From Desulfatiglans anilini DSM 4660 (GTDB lineage: Bacteria; Desulfobacterota; DSM-4660; Desulfatiglandales; Desulfatiglandaceae): 40,267 nucleotides of DNA. Within the stretch, counting starts at the first letter, position 1. Each line of letters begins with the position of its first letter. The position numbers were made by a program, and so were the translations under genes. Below are positions 7,823 to 16,202 of the stretch, in pieces. Location: contig NZ_AULM01000035.1 of assembly GCF_000422285.1 (NCBI RefSeq), positions 1-40,267 of the forward strand, written 5' to 3'. The notes below the pieces were generated by a model. It was not told where the DNA came from. It searched no databases and worked only from the letters and a program-made list of their open reading frames with translations.

Positions 7823-7900
7823 TGGCGTCCCCAACCGGATTTGAACCGGTGTTGCCGGCGTGAAAGGCCGGTGTCCTGGACCTGGCTAGACGATGGGGAC
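7823..7900 (-). tRNA. tRNA-Glu (anticodon TTC)
   Basis: Read on the minus strand this folds as a complete 78-base tRNA. It has a 7-bp acceptor stem (GTCCCCA with TGGGGAC), a 5-bp anticodon stem CCGGC/GCCGG around the loop CTTTCAC with anticodon TTC, and a T arm ending in a GGTTCAAATCC-type loop. The 3' CCA is encoded. A terminator follows directly, so it is a single tRNA transcription unit. Confidence 0.95.
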
Positions 7901-8174
7901 GCTGCTGGGATGAAACTGTCAAGCAGCGAGGCAGATGATCATCGCCGGGGTATTCACCCCAGAGAGGGTCCGATTTCCTGCTGTTTGCTCGCTTCGCTGC
8001 CGAATCGAAGGGAAAGAGGTCCTGTCGATAAGCGATCGGCGAAACACGAAACCGCCTTATACCTTTTGGGACTGCTGTTTGCAAGTGTTTTTTGAGGCGA
8101 ATGGTTTTTTAGAGGGTCTTTTTTCACCCAGCAGCGCTTGCCCGCCGCAGACTGAAGCTTCACGACGCGCGATG

Positions 8175-8669
8175 TCACAGTCCGCCGCTCCTCGGCACGA
8201 GCCACCCGGACCGGGTAAAGGCGAAGCAAAGGACGGCCAAGAGGTAGAGCATCATGAAGCCTAGATGGGCGATGTCGATGAACATGGTCGCTCCGGGTGA
8301 GAAGACGATGTCGGGCAGGTTCTTGAGCACCCTGAAGACCCCGGTGACGACGATGCCGGCGAGCAGAGCGATCCTGACCAAGCCGGCGCCGCTGAGGCGG
8401 TATCGTCTTCTGTCGAGGACGAGGTAGTCGACTGCCGCGAATGCGATCAGCCCCAGGAGAAGAACGGCCCCGAGGTAGTGGATGTAGTGCGTTGCGAAAA
8501 AGTCAGCCGACCAGGCCATCCCGGGAATGTCGGAGATGTAATAGCGTTTGAAGATCGGCATCTGGCCGAATCCCGTAAAGGCCAGCACGATCCAAGTGAG
8601 CGTGTAGAGCCGGAAAATGATTTTCCGGCCGGGCTGAGCGATGACTTGGGTGTCAGCGGTTTTCATCAT
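8175..8669 (-). CDS. Cytochrome b-type membrane subunit (FdnI-like)
   Basis: This 164-residue integral membrane protein has about four transmembrane helices (roughly 17-37, 60-84, 97-115, 130-152). Histidines suited to bind heme b lie in the helices (His61 and His64 in THYIHYLG, His135 in IAHLGF). It resembles the quinone-reducing gamma subunit of formate dehydrogenase-N type enzymes but is shorter than FdnI (about 215 residues). Its start overlaps the end of the FeS gene by 17 bases, so the two are translationally coupled and the products probably form one complex at the inner membrane. Heme and quinone binding are inferred. Confidence 0.75.
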   Translation of the reverse strand: MMKTADTQVIAQPGRKIIFRLYTLTWIVLAFTGFGQMPIFKRYYISDIPGMAWSADFFATHYIHYLGAVLLLGLIAFAAVDYLVLDRRRYRLSGAGLVRIALLAGIVVTGVFRVLKNLPDIVFSPGATMFIDIAHLGFMMLYLLAVLCFAFTRSGWLVPRSGGL

Positions 8670-9642
8670 GGCCTGCCTCCGAGTTGCCGGTGTCCTTGAT
8701 GGTCTTGTAGATCTTGCCTACAGCGGCCGCGATCCCTGCGAAAGGGGCGATGACCATCGCCTTCGCGAGATTGTCGGCGTGTTCCATAGTGTTTTCCACC
8801 GGCTTCAGATGGGGTTTTCCGGGCCCCTTTTCGATGGCGCGGTTAAGCTCCTGAAAGGGCACCGGCGAGACGTAGATCGTGTTCGTGCCGCCGTTCTCCT
8901 TCTCGCCGTAGATATAGCCGTTGATCTCTTTGGCGATTTGATGCGCCTTTTGGAGGATCTCCTCACGAGGGCCGATCTGCTGCACATTCTGGGGGCAGAT
9001 CTCGATGCAGGCCGGCAGTTCGCCTTCCTCGATCCGGTTGTAGCACCGGTCGCACTTGTACATGACGCCGTTTCCTGCAAAGGCCGGCAGAAGATCCAGG
9101 TAGAGGCCGACCCCGGTCTGCCGCTGCGGGATGTGCCACGGGCAGACGTCTTTGCACTTGGAGCCGCCCAGGCAGACATCCGAATTGATGCGGGTGATGC
9201 CGTTTTTCAGCTTGAACGCTGCACCCCAGGGGCAAAGGTCCGCACAGGGCGGGTTCTGGCAGTGCATGCATCGCCGCGGAACGTGAAGCGTCCGCTCTTC
9301 ACCTTTCATTTTGACCGTTGCGTTCTGAATGAAGACCCAGTTGTACGGGGTCAGCCGATCGCTTGTGTACCGTTTATCGGACCAGTCCTCGACCTTGACC
9401 CGGCTCGGGTACATCTTGGGGTAGGGCTTTTCGGGTTCGGGAAATTTGGGTGCATTGACATCCTTGCAGGCTTCCACGCAGGCCTCGCAGCCGATGCACT
9501 TGCGGATGTCGATCAGGGTCGCCAACTCCTGGCCGCCGGCCGCCCTGGCGCTTTTGGGAAGAGGCAGGGCGCTCATTCCGGCCACGCCGGCTGCGGCCAG
9601 AGTGCCCTTCAAAAACGATCGGCGTGAAATCTTCGGATCCAT
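8653..9642 (-). CDS. Tat-exported four-cluster FeS subunit (formate dehydrogenase beta type)
   Basis: This 329-residue electron-transfer protein of the FdnH/HybA family begins with a twin-arginine signal (SRRSFLKG, 6-13) and has a signal-peptidase-like AXA near 32-35. Four cysteine groups follow: 49/52/55/59, 125/128/133/137, 157/163/167 and 197/200/212/216. A C-terminal hydrophobic helix (about 286-305) would anchor it. In the third group the Cys expected at position 160 is Gly, so that cluster may be altered. It should pass electrons from a periplasmic partner to the cytochrome b encoded just after it. No molybdenum, hydrogenase or other catalytic subunit is encoded upstream, which is unusual. 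Confidence 0.85.
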   Translation of the reverse strand: MDPKISRRSFLKGTLAAAGVAGMSALPLPKSARAAGGQELATLIDIRKCIGCEACVEACKDVNAPKFPEPEKPYPKMYPSRVKVEDWSDKRYTSDRLTPYNWVFIQNATVKMKGEERTLHVPRRCMHCQNPPCADLCPWGAAFKLKNGITRINSDVCLGGSKCKDVCPWHIPQRQTGVGLYLDLLPAFAGNGVMYKCDRCYNRIEEGELPACIEICPQNVQQIGPREEILQKAHQIAKEINGYIYGEKENGGTNTIYVSPVPFQELNRAIEKGPGKPHLKPVENTMEHADNLAKAMVIAPFAGIAAAVGKIYKTIKDTGNSEAGHDENR

Positions 9643-10004
9643 GGTTTCTTATCCCCCGTGTGATTTTGCTCTAAAGATCCATGAGATGGGAAAAGGTTAC
9701 ACCTCGATGTGATCGAAACGGTTCTCCCAGGGACAAGATCTCGGCCGCAGGGGGAGCGATGCAAGAAACTGCATGAGCGCGCCGTGGGGGAGATCTGCCC
9801 GTCTCGGCCTATGGGCCTCGGGTGCAGGGAAGGTCATGGTGGATCGGCACCTTGCGCAGAAAGATCCGCCCCTCGGGGCCTCACGTGCGGGGAAGATCAT
9901 CCGCAGGTTCGGTTCGATGCAGGGAAAGGCTTGACGGGATTTCGCATGTATTGTATTTCTCGGTGCGCCGGGATCCGGCAATACTCCATCATGAGGATGA
10001 AAAC
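9643..10004. other. Divergent intergenic region
   Basis: About 360 bases separate the minus-strand FeS gene from the plus-strand hydrolase gene. I see no gene and no clear promoter. Open frames exist but show no recognisable protein, and the hydrolase frame that extends through it lacks family similarity before 10005. Confidence 0.5.
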
Positions 10005-10877
10005 ATGCAGATAACCGATCATATTCACGCAATTCGCATCCCCTTCCGCCTCGAGTTCTCACCTGAAAAGTCGGTCGAACGATTCGTCTATGCCTTCATG
10101 GTCTTTGACAACCAGATAACCCTGATCGACAGCGGCGTCTCGGGTTCGGAGCACTTGATCTTCGATTACATCCGGGCGAACGGAAGGCACCCGGACGAGA
10201 TCGGGATGCTCGTCCTGTCCCATTCCCACCCCGATCATATCGGTTCGGCGAAGGCCATCAAGGCGGAGACTGGCTGCACCGTTCTGGCGCACAAGGCCGA
10301 AAAGGCCTGGATCGAGGACACCGACCTCCAATTCAAAGAACGACCGGTTCCGGGATATCACAAACTCGTGGGAGGGCCTGTTTCGCTGGACAGGCTGCTC
10401 GTGGATGGGCAGACGCTCGACCTGGGCGGCCCTGTGTCCTGCGAGGTCCTTCACACCCCCGGGCATTCGGCGGGGTCGATCTCCCTTTTCTTCGGGCGCG
10501 AGAAGGCCCTGTTTTCAGGGGACGCGCTGATCCTCCCCGGTGAACTGCCGATCTATGACGACATCCGCACGTGCGTTGCATCGATGAAACGCCTCCGAAA
10601 GGTTTCGGATGTCGAAGTGCTCCTTTCGTCGTGGGAAGCGCCCATCGAGGGGCGCGAAGCCATCATGAGCCGCATCCAAGAGGGTATTCGTTACCTTCAG
10701 AGGATTCATCAAACCGTTCTGGAGCTCAGTCAATCGGAAACGGCCGACCCGATGGAGTTGTGCCAATCTGTGGTGGAAGCGTTGGGGTTGCCGATGATTG
10801 CAGTCAATCCGATTGTTGCCAAGGCATTCGCCTCGAGTCTGGGTTCCGGGATAGACGACATGTTGTTTGATCAATAG
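10005..10877 (+). CDS. Metallo-beta-lactamase-fold hydrolase
   Basis: This 290-residue MBL-fold hydrolase has a complete dinuclear metal site: His73-Ser-His75-Pro-Asp77-His78 (SHSHPDHIG), His154 in TPGHSAGS and Asp173 in FSGDAL. Family members include thioesterases, glyoxalase II, lactonases and flavin-linked oxidoreductases; this one has no added flavodoxin or rhodanese domain. The substrate is unknown. I chose ATG 10005 because GAGGA lies about 8 bases upstream and the protein then starts at the expected first strand. It is monocistronic, with a promoter-bearing gap after it. Confidence 0.88.
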   Translation: MQITDHIHAIRIPFRLEFSPEKSVERFVYAFMVFDNQITLIDSGVSGSEHLIFDYIRANGRHPDEIGMLVLSHSHPDHIGSAKAIKAETGCTVLAHKAEKAWIEDTDLQFKERPVPGYHKLVGGPVSLDRLLVDGQTLDLGGPVSCEVLHTPGHSAGSISLFFGREKALFSGDALILPGELPIYDDIRTCVASMKRLRKVSDVEVLLSSWEAPIEGREAIMSRIQEGIRYLQRIHQTVLELSQSETADPMELCQSVVEALGLPMIAVNPIVAKAFASSLGSGIDDMLFDQ

Positions 10878-10995
10878 TCAGATCGACTGGTTTCTTACGG
10901 CATCTCCGTTCTTTTTACTCAAGGATGTGCAGTTTCACGACAGGTGAATGTTTTCATGATGTTGAGGTCCAGCTTTTTTCGACAAAATCGATGGC

Positions 10996-11024
10996 TTGAC
11001 ATATCTTTCTAAATTTACTAGAAT
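10996..11024 (+). promoter_or_regulatory. Sigma-70-type promoter for the BON-domain gene
   Basis: A consensus -35 box TTGACA (10996-11001) is followed after exactly 17 bases by a good -10 box TAGAAT (11019-11024). Transcription would start near 11031, giving a leader of about 55 bases before the ATG at 11087. Confidence 0.75.
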
Positions 11025-11086
11025 TTCATAAACTCAGCTGGTTGGCTCAGATCATTAGAACGTAATCATCGATGCGGAGGTGCACC

Positions 11087-11593
11087 ATGAAGACACTGAT
11101 TTTTGGGTTGCTTTTGGGGATCATCATCGGCGCCGGCGGATACTGGTATATGACTGCGGACCGTACGACTCCGGGTATACAAGAAGCGGAAGAGCGTGCA
11201 GCGTCGCAGGCCGAAAAGGCCTATGATTCCGTTCGGGCGGCCGGCGAACAGGTGAAGGAGGCTTTGGCCGCCAAACTGGAGGCGTTCGAGCTGCGCAGTG
11301 AAGACATCCAGCAGGAACTCGCCGAGCAGGGCCGTGTCGTCCGCCGCAAAGCCCGCGATATCGGGGAGGTTGCAACGGATGCCGCCGTCGATTCACGCGC
11401 GACGGCGATCATCAAAGCCAGACTGGCGGCGGACCCCGATCTCTCGGCCCTCAGCATATCTGTTTCCACAACAAAGGGTCAGGTGACGCTCTCGGGCACG
11501 GTCGCTTCCGCCGAGCTCATCGGGAAGGCGATGGCGCTCGCCCTGGAGGTGGAGGGCGTGCGTGAGGTCGTCTCTACCCTGCAGATAGGGTGA
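11087..11593 (+). CDS. Membrane-anchored BON-domain protein
   Basis: This is a 168-residue envelope protein. Residues 1-21 are a hydrophobic helix (LIFGLLLGIIIGAGGYW) that is a membrane anchor or uncleaved signal. Residues about 35-95 are Ala/Glu/Lys-rich and probably helical. Residues about 100-168 form a BON domain (ending GVREVVSTLQIG) of the OsmY/DolP type, which associates with phospholipids. Such proteins support envelope integrity during osmotic or other stress. The ATG at 11087 has GGAGG 6 bases upstream and lies under a near-consensus promoter, suggesting steady expression. The gene is single and convergent with the transporter gene. Confidence 0.85.
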   Translation: MKTLIFGLLLGIIIGAGGYWYMTADRTTPGIQEAEERAASQAEKAYDSVRAAGEQVKEALAAKLEAFELRSEDIQQELAEQGRVVRRKARDIGEVATDAAVDSRATAIIKARLAADPDLSALSISVSTTKGQVTLSGTVASAELIGKAMALALEVEGVREVVSTLQIG

Positions 11594-11627
11594 GGAAACA
11601 CCGCTTCGAGCTGGAAACGGTCGGATG

Positions 11628-14207
11628 TCACTCCGGTTCTTTGTCCTTCTTTGGAGGAACGACGCCCGCCGCCTCGGCTTCTTGAGCGGCTATGGACGCT
11701 TTGGCGGCCGCCTTGGCGGCCCTGCGGGCGGTTTTATCGGCTTTCAGTGAGGCTTCCTCGACTTGCTTTTCAATGAGAGCCATGGCCTCGGAATCGGCAG
11801 TGCCGCTTTCGAGGCGCTGCTGGTCCGCTTTCCGCTGCACTTTTTCGAATGTTTCGGCCGCGTCCTGCGCCTCGGCCGCCGCTTCGTCGGCCCGCTTTCT
11901 GGCATCTTCGAGCGCATCGAGGAGTCTTGCCGATTCGCCGGCCTTGCCGGACTCGGGTTCGGCATCCAGTTCGACATCGCGGGCGGCCAGCGCCATCGCG
12001 GTCACCGGCAGAAAGAAAAGCGTCTCCCCCATGGGATTGCCGAAGACATCGACCACCTGGTTCCTTCGAATCCGGAAGGGCAGGAAAACGAGGGAGGAGT
12101 CCCCGGAATACTCGGCCACTTTGTCGGCGTCGACATCGGCGATGATCTGGGGCTCCGCATCGATCCGCACGTCTTCGAGCATCTCCTCCAGTTTCTCCAT
12201 CGTCAGGTCCTCCTGCGAGCCGCCTGCGGAGGCGAGCAGGCGGATCCTGGCCTTGGCCCATTTTTCGTGGCGGGTCATCAGGTAGGAGAGGAGCAGCATC
12301 AGGCGGCTGGTGGCGTCGTTGCGCCACCAGACATCGATGACCAATTCACTTGCCGGTATCTCCTCCAGGGCTTGCCATTTGTCGGCCTTTGCATCGAGGA
12401 CGACGAGGTTGCAGCCGAAGAACCGAGCGGCGCGCAGGTTGATGCCGAAATCGAGTCCGTCAAGCCCAAGAAGGGTCCCGGGGGTCTGCCCCATCCAGTT
12501 GAGCAGAATGGTGTTCGCCTTGAGAGGTCCGATGCCGTAAGCCTGGATAACCGATTGGATGCCCGCCTGGAGGGTCGGCGCCACCATGATGAGCGGAAAG
12601 GCGCCGACGCCGCACTCCTGGATATCGCGCTGCAACTCCGCTTCGGCCTCCTCTTTGCGTTTGAGCATCTGCACGCCTTCACCCTCGAGGACTCTGACGA
12701 CGGTCGTCAGGCCGCTGGTGCCTTCGATCCACGAAGAAAATCGTAGCAACTGGGATCGACGCTCCGGATTGTCCGAGAAGGCGAGGATCTCGGGCCGCCA
12801 GTACCGGGGGTGCTCCGGCAGGCCGATGGACTCCAGCAGATGCTCCCGGACCACCTGCATGTGGTAGGAGCGGCGGCTGTCGGCCCACCTGAGGGGGTGG
12901 GCCGTCCGCTTGAGATACTGAAAGATGGCGAAAAGGACCACCAGGGCGAAGAGGCCGGAGCGAAAATCCACCGCCAGCATGGTTCCGAGACATGCGAGTG
13001 CTCCGGCGAGGCTGAGCCACTTGTTGAAATATTGGAATCGCGGCCGGAAGGAAGGGCTGGCGGAGCGCGCCTCGAAGTAGGTCGCGTAGTTCAACAGGCC
13101 ATAGGAGATCAGAAAGAACATCGACACGACGGCTGCTATCAGGTTGAGCTGCCCCAGCGCGATGGTGGCGTAGGCGATCCCGGCCGAGAGCAGGACCCCG
13201 CGGCGCGGGTTGTTCGAGGGCCCCGCCCCTTTGGCGAAGGGGTTCAAAAAGGGGAAGATCCGGTCGGAGGCCATGGATTGCAGGATGCGCGGTGCGCCGA
13301 GGAAAGAGGCCATAGCAGATGACAAGGTGGCCGCGATGACCCCGGCGTCGATGAGAGGCCCGAAATAGGCGATTCTCCGCATGGCACCATAATCCCCGCT
13401 CAAGACATCCCCCGGCAGGACGGCTGCAAAGACCACCGCCGAGAGGAAATAGACGACGATCGAGATCCCCACTGCCAAAAAGGTGCCGCGGGGCAGGCTG
13501 TAGCCGGGGTCTTTGAGGTCCCCCGACATGCTGACTCCCTGAGTGAACCCCGTAACCGCCGGGAAGAAGATCGCGAAAAGCGCCCAGAAAGGCATGGATG
13601 ATTGCGGGGTGGGCCAGTTCTCGATCAGCAGCGTCGCATCCCACTGCAGGATCCCTCCGGCGAAAAACGAAAGCAGGGCGAGGCCCAAGGTGAGCATGAC
13701 CCCGTACTGCAGGCGCGTGGCCCAATCGGCGCCCAGCCAGGCGAAGATAAAGAGGAAAGAGACGGCCGATGCAGCGACGATCTGGGTCAGGTGGGGGACT
13801 CGGACCGGGAGGAGGGCTCCGACCGCCTCGCCGAAGCCGATGCAGTAAAAAGCAACGGAGACGGATTGCGCCAGAAACAGGACGATCCCGATCGCCCCTC
13901 CAAACTCGATCCCGAGGGTGCGCGAGATCAGATAGTAGTCTCCCCCTCCTCTGACCCGGAGGTTGGTGGCTATGGCTGAGAGGGAGATGCTGGTCAGGAC
14001 GGAGATCGTGTTGGCGAGGAGCAGGATCAGGAGGGCGAGCCCCAGCCCGGCGCTTCCGACCACGAACCCCATTCTCAAGAACAGGATGATACCGAGAATG
14101 GTCAGGATGCTCGGCGTGAAGACCCCGGCGAAGGTCCCCAGCGTGCCTTGAGATTCGAGCGTTTCGGCCTTGCCCTTGGGCGGGGCCTTTAGCGTCGTAT
14201 CGTTCAT
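11628..14207 (-). CDS. SLC12-type (cation-chloride cotransporter/APC) permease with long tail
   Basis: This is an 859-residue transporter. After a short N-terminus comes an APC-fold membrane domain of about 12 helices (residues about 25-440). It begins GVFTPSILTILGIILFLRMGFVVG, split here as GVFTPSILTILGI and LFLRMGFVVG, the typical first helix of SLC12/NKCC relatives. A cytosolic domain of about 280 residues follows, as in eukaryotic cation-chloride cotransporters. The last 100 residues (about 760-859) are Ala/Glu/Lys/Asp-rich and likely coiled coil. The transported ion or amino acid cannot be decided from sequence. The gene stands alone between the BON and DUF488 genes, and its ribosome site is weak. 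Confidence 0.85.
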   Translation of the reverse strand: MNDTTLKAPPKGKAETLESQGTLGTFAGVFTPSILTILGIILFLRMGFVVGSAGLGLALLILLLANTISVLTSISLSAIATNLRVRGGGDYYLISRTLGIEFGGAIGIVLFLAQSVSVAFYCIGFGEAVGALLPVRVPHLTQIVAASAVSFLFIFAWLGADWATRLQYGVMLTLGLALLSFFAGGILQWDATLLIENWPTPQSSMPFWALFAIFFPAVTGFTQGVSMSGDLKDPGYSLPRGTFLAVGISIVVYFLSAVVFAAVLPGDVLSGDYGAMRRIAYFGPLIDAGVIAATLSSAMASFLGAPRILQSMASDRIFPFLNPFAKGAGPSNNPRRGVLLSAGIAYATIALGQLNLIAAVVSMFFLISYGLLNYATYFEARSASPSFRPRFQYFNKWLSLAGALACLGTMLAVDFRSGLFALVVLFAIFQYLKRTAHPLRWADSRRSYHMQVVREHLLESIGLPEHPRYWRPEILAFSDNPERRSQLLRFSSWIEGTSGLTTVVRVLEGEGVQMLKRKEEAEAELQRDIQECGVGAFPLIMVAPTLQAGIQSVIQAYGIGPLKANTILLNWMGQTPGTLLGLDGLDFGINLRAARFFGCNLVVLDAKADKWQALEEIPASELVIDVWWRNDATSRLMLLLSYLMTRHEKWAKARIRLLASAGGSQEDLTMEKLEEMLEDVRIDAEPQIIADVDADKVAEYSGDSSLVFLPFRIRRNQVVDVFGNPMGETLFFLPVTAMALAARDVELDAEPESGKAGESARLLDALEDARKRADEAAAEAQDAAETFEKVQRKADQQRLESGTADSEAMALIEKQVEEASLKADKTARRAAKAAAKASIAAQEAEAAGVVPPKKDKEPE

Positions 14208-14326
14208 TCTACCGCATATCCTGAATCAAATGCCTTCGTAAGGGACGGTTTGCGCCCATCAGGAAGGGATCATCCCATGAGGCCGCGCCTTCCACCTCGG
14301 ATTGGAAGCTGAGTCATACCGCGAAA

Positions 14327-14409
14327 TCATTTCCGGATGGATACTAGCTCATTTCCGGATTGAAAACCTTGCCGCGCCGGATGCTCTTTTTTTGGATGAA
14401 CACTAGCTC
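14327..14409. repeat. Short direct repeats around the DUF488 stop codon
   Basis: TCATTTCCGGAT is repeated exactly at 14327-14338 and 14349-14360. GGATGGATACTAGCTC (14335-14350) recurs as GGATGAACACTAGCTC at 14394-14409, where it covers the stop codon of the DUF488 gene. Related TTCCGGATGGACACC copies lie at 19634-19649 and 19781-19795, so this looks like a dispersed short repeat. Confidence 0.6.
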
Positions 14410-14756
14410 GACTTCGACAGCAGATATTCCATCAGGGCAACCGCCTGATTGTATTGAACATCCTTCGCGGAGTAAAGCAGGGTCAGCGTTCCCCTCGAGG
14501 CAAGGCCGCGCAGCCGGTCGATGATCTCCGGCTTCTGATCGAGTTCGTCGAAATAGCGCCGTTTGAAGGCCTCCCATTTGGCGGGGTCGTGTGCGTACCA
14601 TTTGCGGAGTTCAGTGCTCGGGGCCGCGTCCTTGAGCCACTCATCCGCTTCGAGCCGATCCTTTTTCATCCCGCGAGGCCAGAGGCGGTCGACCAGGATG
14701 CGGGTCCCATCTTTTTCGTCGATCGGGTCATAGACCCGTTTCGCTTGGATGTTCAA
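14403..14756 (-). CDS. DUF488 family protein (YeaO-like)
   Basis: This 117-residue protein matches the DUF488 family along its whole length. It has the typical start [20 protein letters not shown], followed by [25 protein letters not shown], and LLYSAKD near the end. The biochemical role of the family is unknown. Translation starts at a TTG (14754-14756, read on the minus strand) with GGAGG about 10 bases upstream. The stop codon lies inside the short dispersed repeat described here. It could be transcribed with the membrane-protein gene 105 bases upstream on the same strand. Confidence 0.88.
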   Translation of the reverse strand: MNIQAKRVYDPIDEKDGTRILVDRLWPRGMKKDRLEADEWLKDAAPSTELRKWYAHDPAKWEAFKRRYFDELDQKPEIIDRLRGLASRGTLTLLYSAKDVQYNQAVALMEYLLSKSS

Positions 14757-14861
14757 GCGGCTGCCTCCATCTGTTTGGAAAGGCCTGAGGGCTCTTCGGG
14801 AAGATCATCCTCTGCGTCCCCGTGCCGGAGATTCGGCAACCCCGCGGAAGGGACGGCCGCC

Positions 14862-15263
14862 TCAGTAAAGGAAACCGAAATATCCGAAGAGGAGCCCCAG
14901 TGGAACTGCTGCAAGTGGAAGCCACATCAAGCCCCGCTCCCCGAGAAAAGGCCTGGAATAGCCTTCGACGAACCCCGGGAAGGCGATGAGGAGCACGCCC
15001 TTGATCAGGGCCAGCCATCCCAGAAGAGTGATCAGAACCCTCCAGTCCTTCACCCAGAGGTTGTGGTGGCTCACCACGAGGGATCCAAGGACGACGGCCA
15101 TGAAACCCGCCAGATAGATCACGGCGGCGTTTCTGTAGAAGTCTGCGATCAGCCTGCGATAATAGCTCCGGCTGAAGAGCGCGCCTGCCGCAGCCGCAAG
15201 ATAGATGATGGATGCCATCCTCGCGATGACCACCGAAAGTTCGGATTCTCCCTGCATGACCAT
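14862..15263 (-). CDS. Small four-helix membrane protein, unknown function
   Basis: This 133-residue protein is hydrophobic, with about four transmembrane segments (roughly 10-30, 45-65, 74-95, 112-131). The central loops contain SRSYYRRLIADFYRN and VSHHNLWVKDW. I do not recognise a named family; similar short membrane proteins occur widely in bacteria and are annotated as hypothetical. The start has a strong GGGAGGG ribosome site a few bases upstream, and the gene lies between the ferredoxin and DUF488 genes on the same strand with gaps of about 100 bases. No catalytic motif is seen. Confidence 0.7.
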   Translation of the reverse strand: MVMQGESELSVVIARMASIIYLAAAAGALFSRSYYRRLIADFYRNAAVIYLAGFMAVVLGSLVVSHHNLWVKDWRVLITLLGWLALIKGVLLIAFPGFVEGYSRPFLGERGLMWLPLAAVPLGLLFGYFGFLY

Positions 15264-15353
15264 GACCCTCCCTGCAGATGCCTGTCGGCTTTTTTTCAGA
15301 GGTGGAGACCGGAAGCGAACGGTGTACCGGAAGTCGAGTCTGCCGAAAGCGCC

Positions 15354-15590
15354 TCAGGTGATGTGCTTCATCTGAACGGCCTCCAGCGGACAGGCCTCGA
15401 TGCAGTCCCAGCATCCCATGCACAAATCCTGAAAGACGATGGGCGGCTCGAATCTGCCGTCTATCTGTTTCATCACCCGGTGGGTGCAAGCCGCCGCCGC
15501 GGCGCATATCCCCTCATCGGGGCTGCATTTCCGTGGCTCGCACTTTTCGTAATCGACCATTGCAAATGACTTTTTACCCTGCATATTCAT
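15354..15590 (-). CDS. Small 4Fe-4S ferredoxin-like protein
   Basis: This 78-residue protein carries one complete [4Fe-4S] motif near the C-terminus (CMGCWDCIEACP). It also has an N-terminal Cys-rich segment (YEKCEPRKC, then GICAAAAAC) that could hold a second cluster with unusual spacing. The MVDYEKCEPRKCSP start recalls the FeS domain found at the N-terminus of RLI/ABCE proteins, here as a stand-alone protein. It probably acts as a soluble electron carrier. The start codon is uncertain: ATG at 15590, or inner ATGs at about 15584 and 15560, none with a strong ribosome site. Confidence 0.78.
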   Translation of the reverse strand: MNMQGKKSFAMVDYEKCEPRKCSPDEGICAAAAACTHRVMKQIDGRFEPPIVFQDLCMGCWDCIEACPLEAVQMKHIT

Positions 15591-16202
15591 GTACTATCCG
15601 TGATTCTCGCTTTGATGAAAGGGTGTTCAGCGTGCCAGGCCAGATGCCGATCAAGCATGGGCAGATGGTTCGACAAGATCGGACATGGGAGGGAAGCTTC
15701 CCCTCTGACACAGGATGAAGCGGTGAAATAGGCTGATGTTCGACGTCTATATAGTCTGCGAATTCGTTTTCAGGGCATCTCCTTTTGGGGCAGGTTCGAG
15801 GCGTAGCTTCCCTCCAGCGTCCGGGAGCGGCTTCCCAGCGGAGAACGGTCTTTGGATGGTGGTGGGGAAGGGCGATTGCCGCGCGAATCTGGCGCATCTT
15901 AGCATTTCTTTTGACAGGAGCCAACCGACAACCTGGGATCATGTTTGGCTGTAAACGTTTTACATCCGGTGGACCCGGATCTCGGCGCGGGAAGGAGGCC
16001 CCCGATCAGGGATGGAAACCGAAAAGCGGGATCCGGTTTCATTTTTGATTTGGCGGACACATATGACCTTTGGAATTTTTTGTTAACATCGTCCTCGAAC
16101 TTGGATACAGTTGCCGCATGGTTCTATGGGGGCGTTCCCGAAGGTTTGTTGCCATTTGAAAAGAGTTTTTTTCGACCGATTAAACGATTTCGCAGAGGAA
16201 AG
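15591..16202. other. Divergent intergenic region before the GNAT gene
   Basis: This 612-base region between divergent genes holds no recognisable gene. The acetyltransferase frame is open back to 15945, but the extra residues have no family similarity. A terminator-like hairpin at 16015-16046 is listed separately. Confidence 0.5.
16015..16046 (+). terminator. Terminator-like hairpin upstream of the GNAT gene
   Basis: A 7-bp stem GAAACCG (16015-16021) pairs with CGGTTTC (16034-16040), followed by ATTTTT. It stands about 155 bases before the acetyltransferase start with no gene upstream on that strand. It may be an attenuator in the leader, or chance. Confidence 0.35.

Noticed and set aside
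7535-8095. Open frame of 186 codons on the plus strand
   Set aside because: It runs through the tRNA-Glu gene and its terminator on the opposite strand and shows no protein family.
8641-9627. 328-codon plus-strand frame opposite the FeS subunit
   Set aside because: The minus strand carries the Tat signal and four cysteine groups; the plus-strand frame has no family features.
11030-11086. Segment with GGTTGGCTCAG that resembles part of a tRNA
   Set aside because: No acceptor or anticodon stem can be formed; it is the leader between the promoter and the BON gene.
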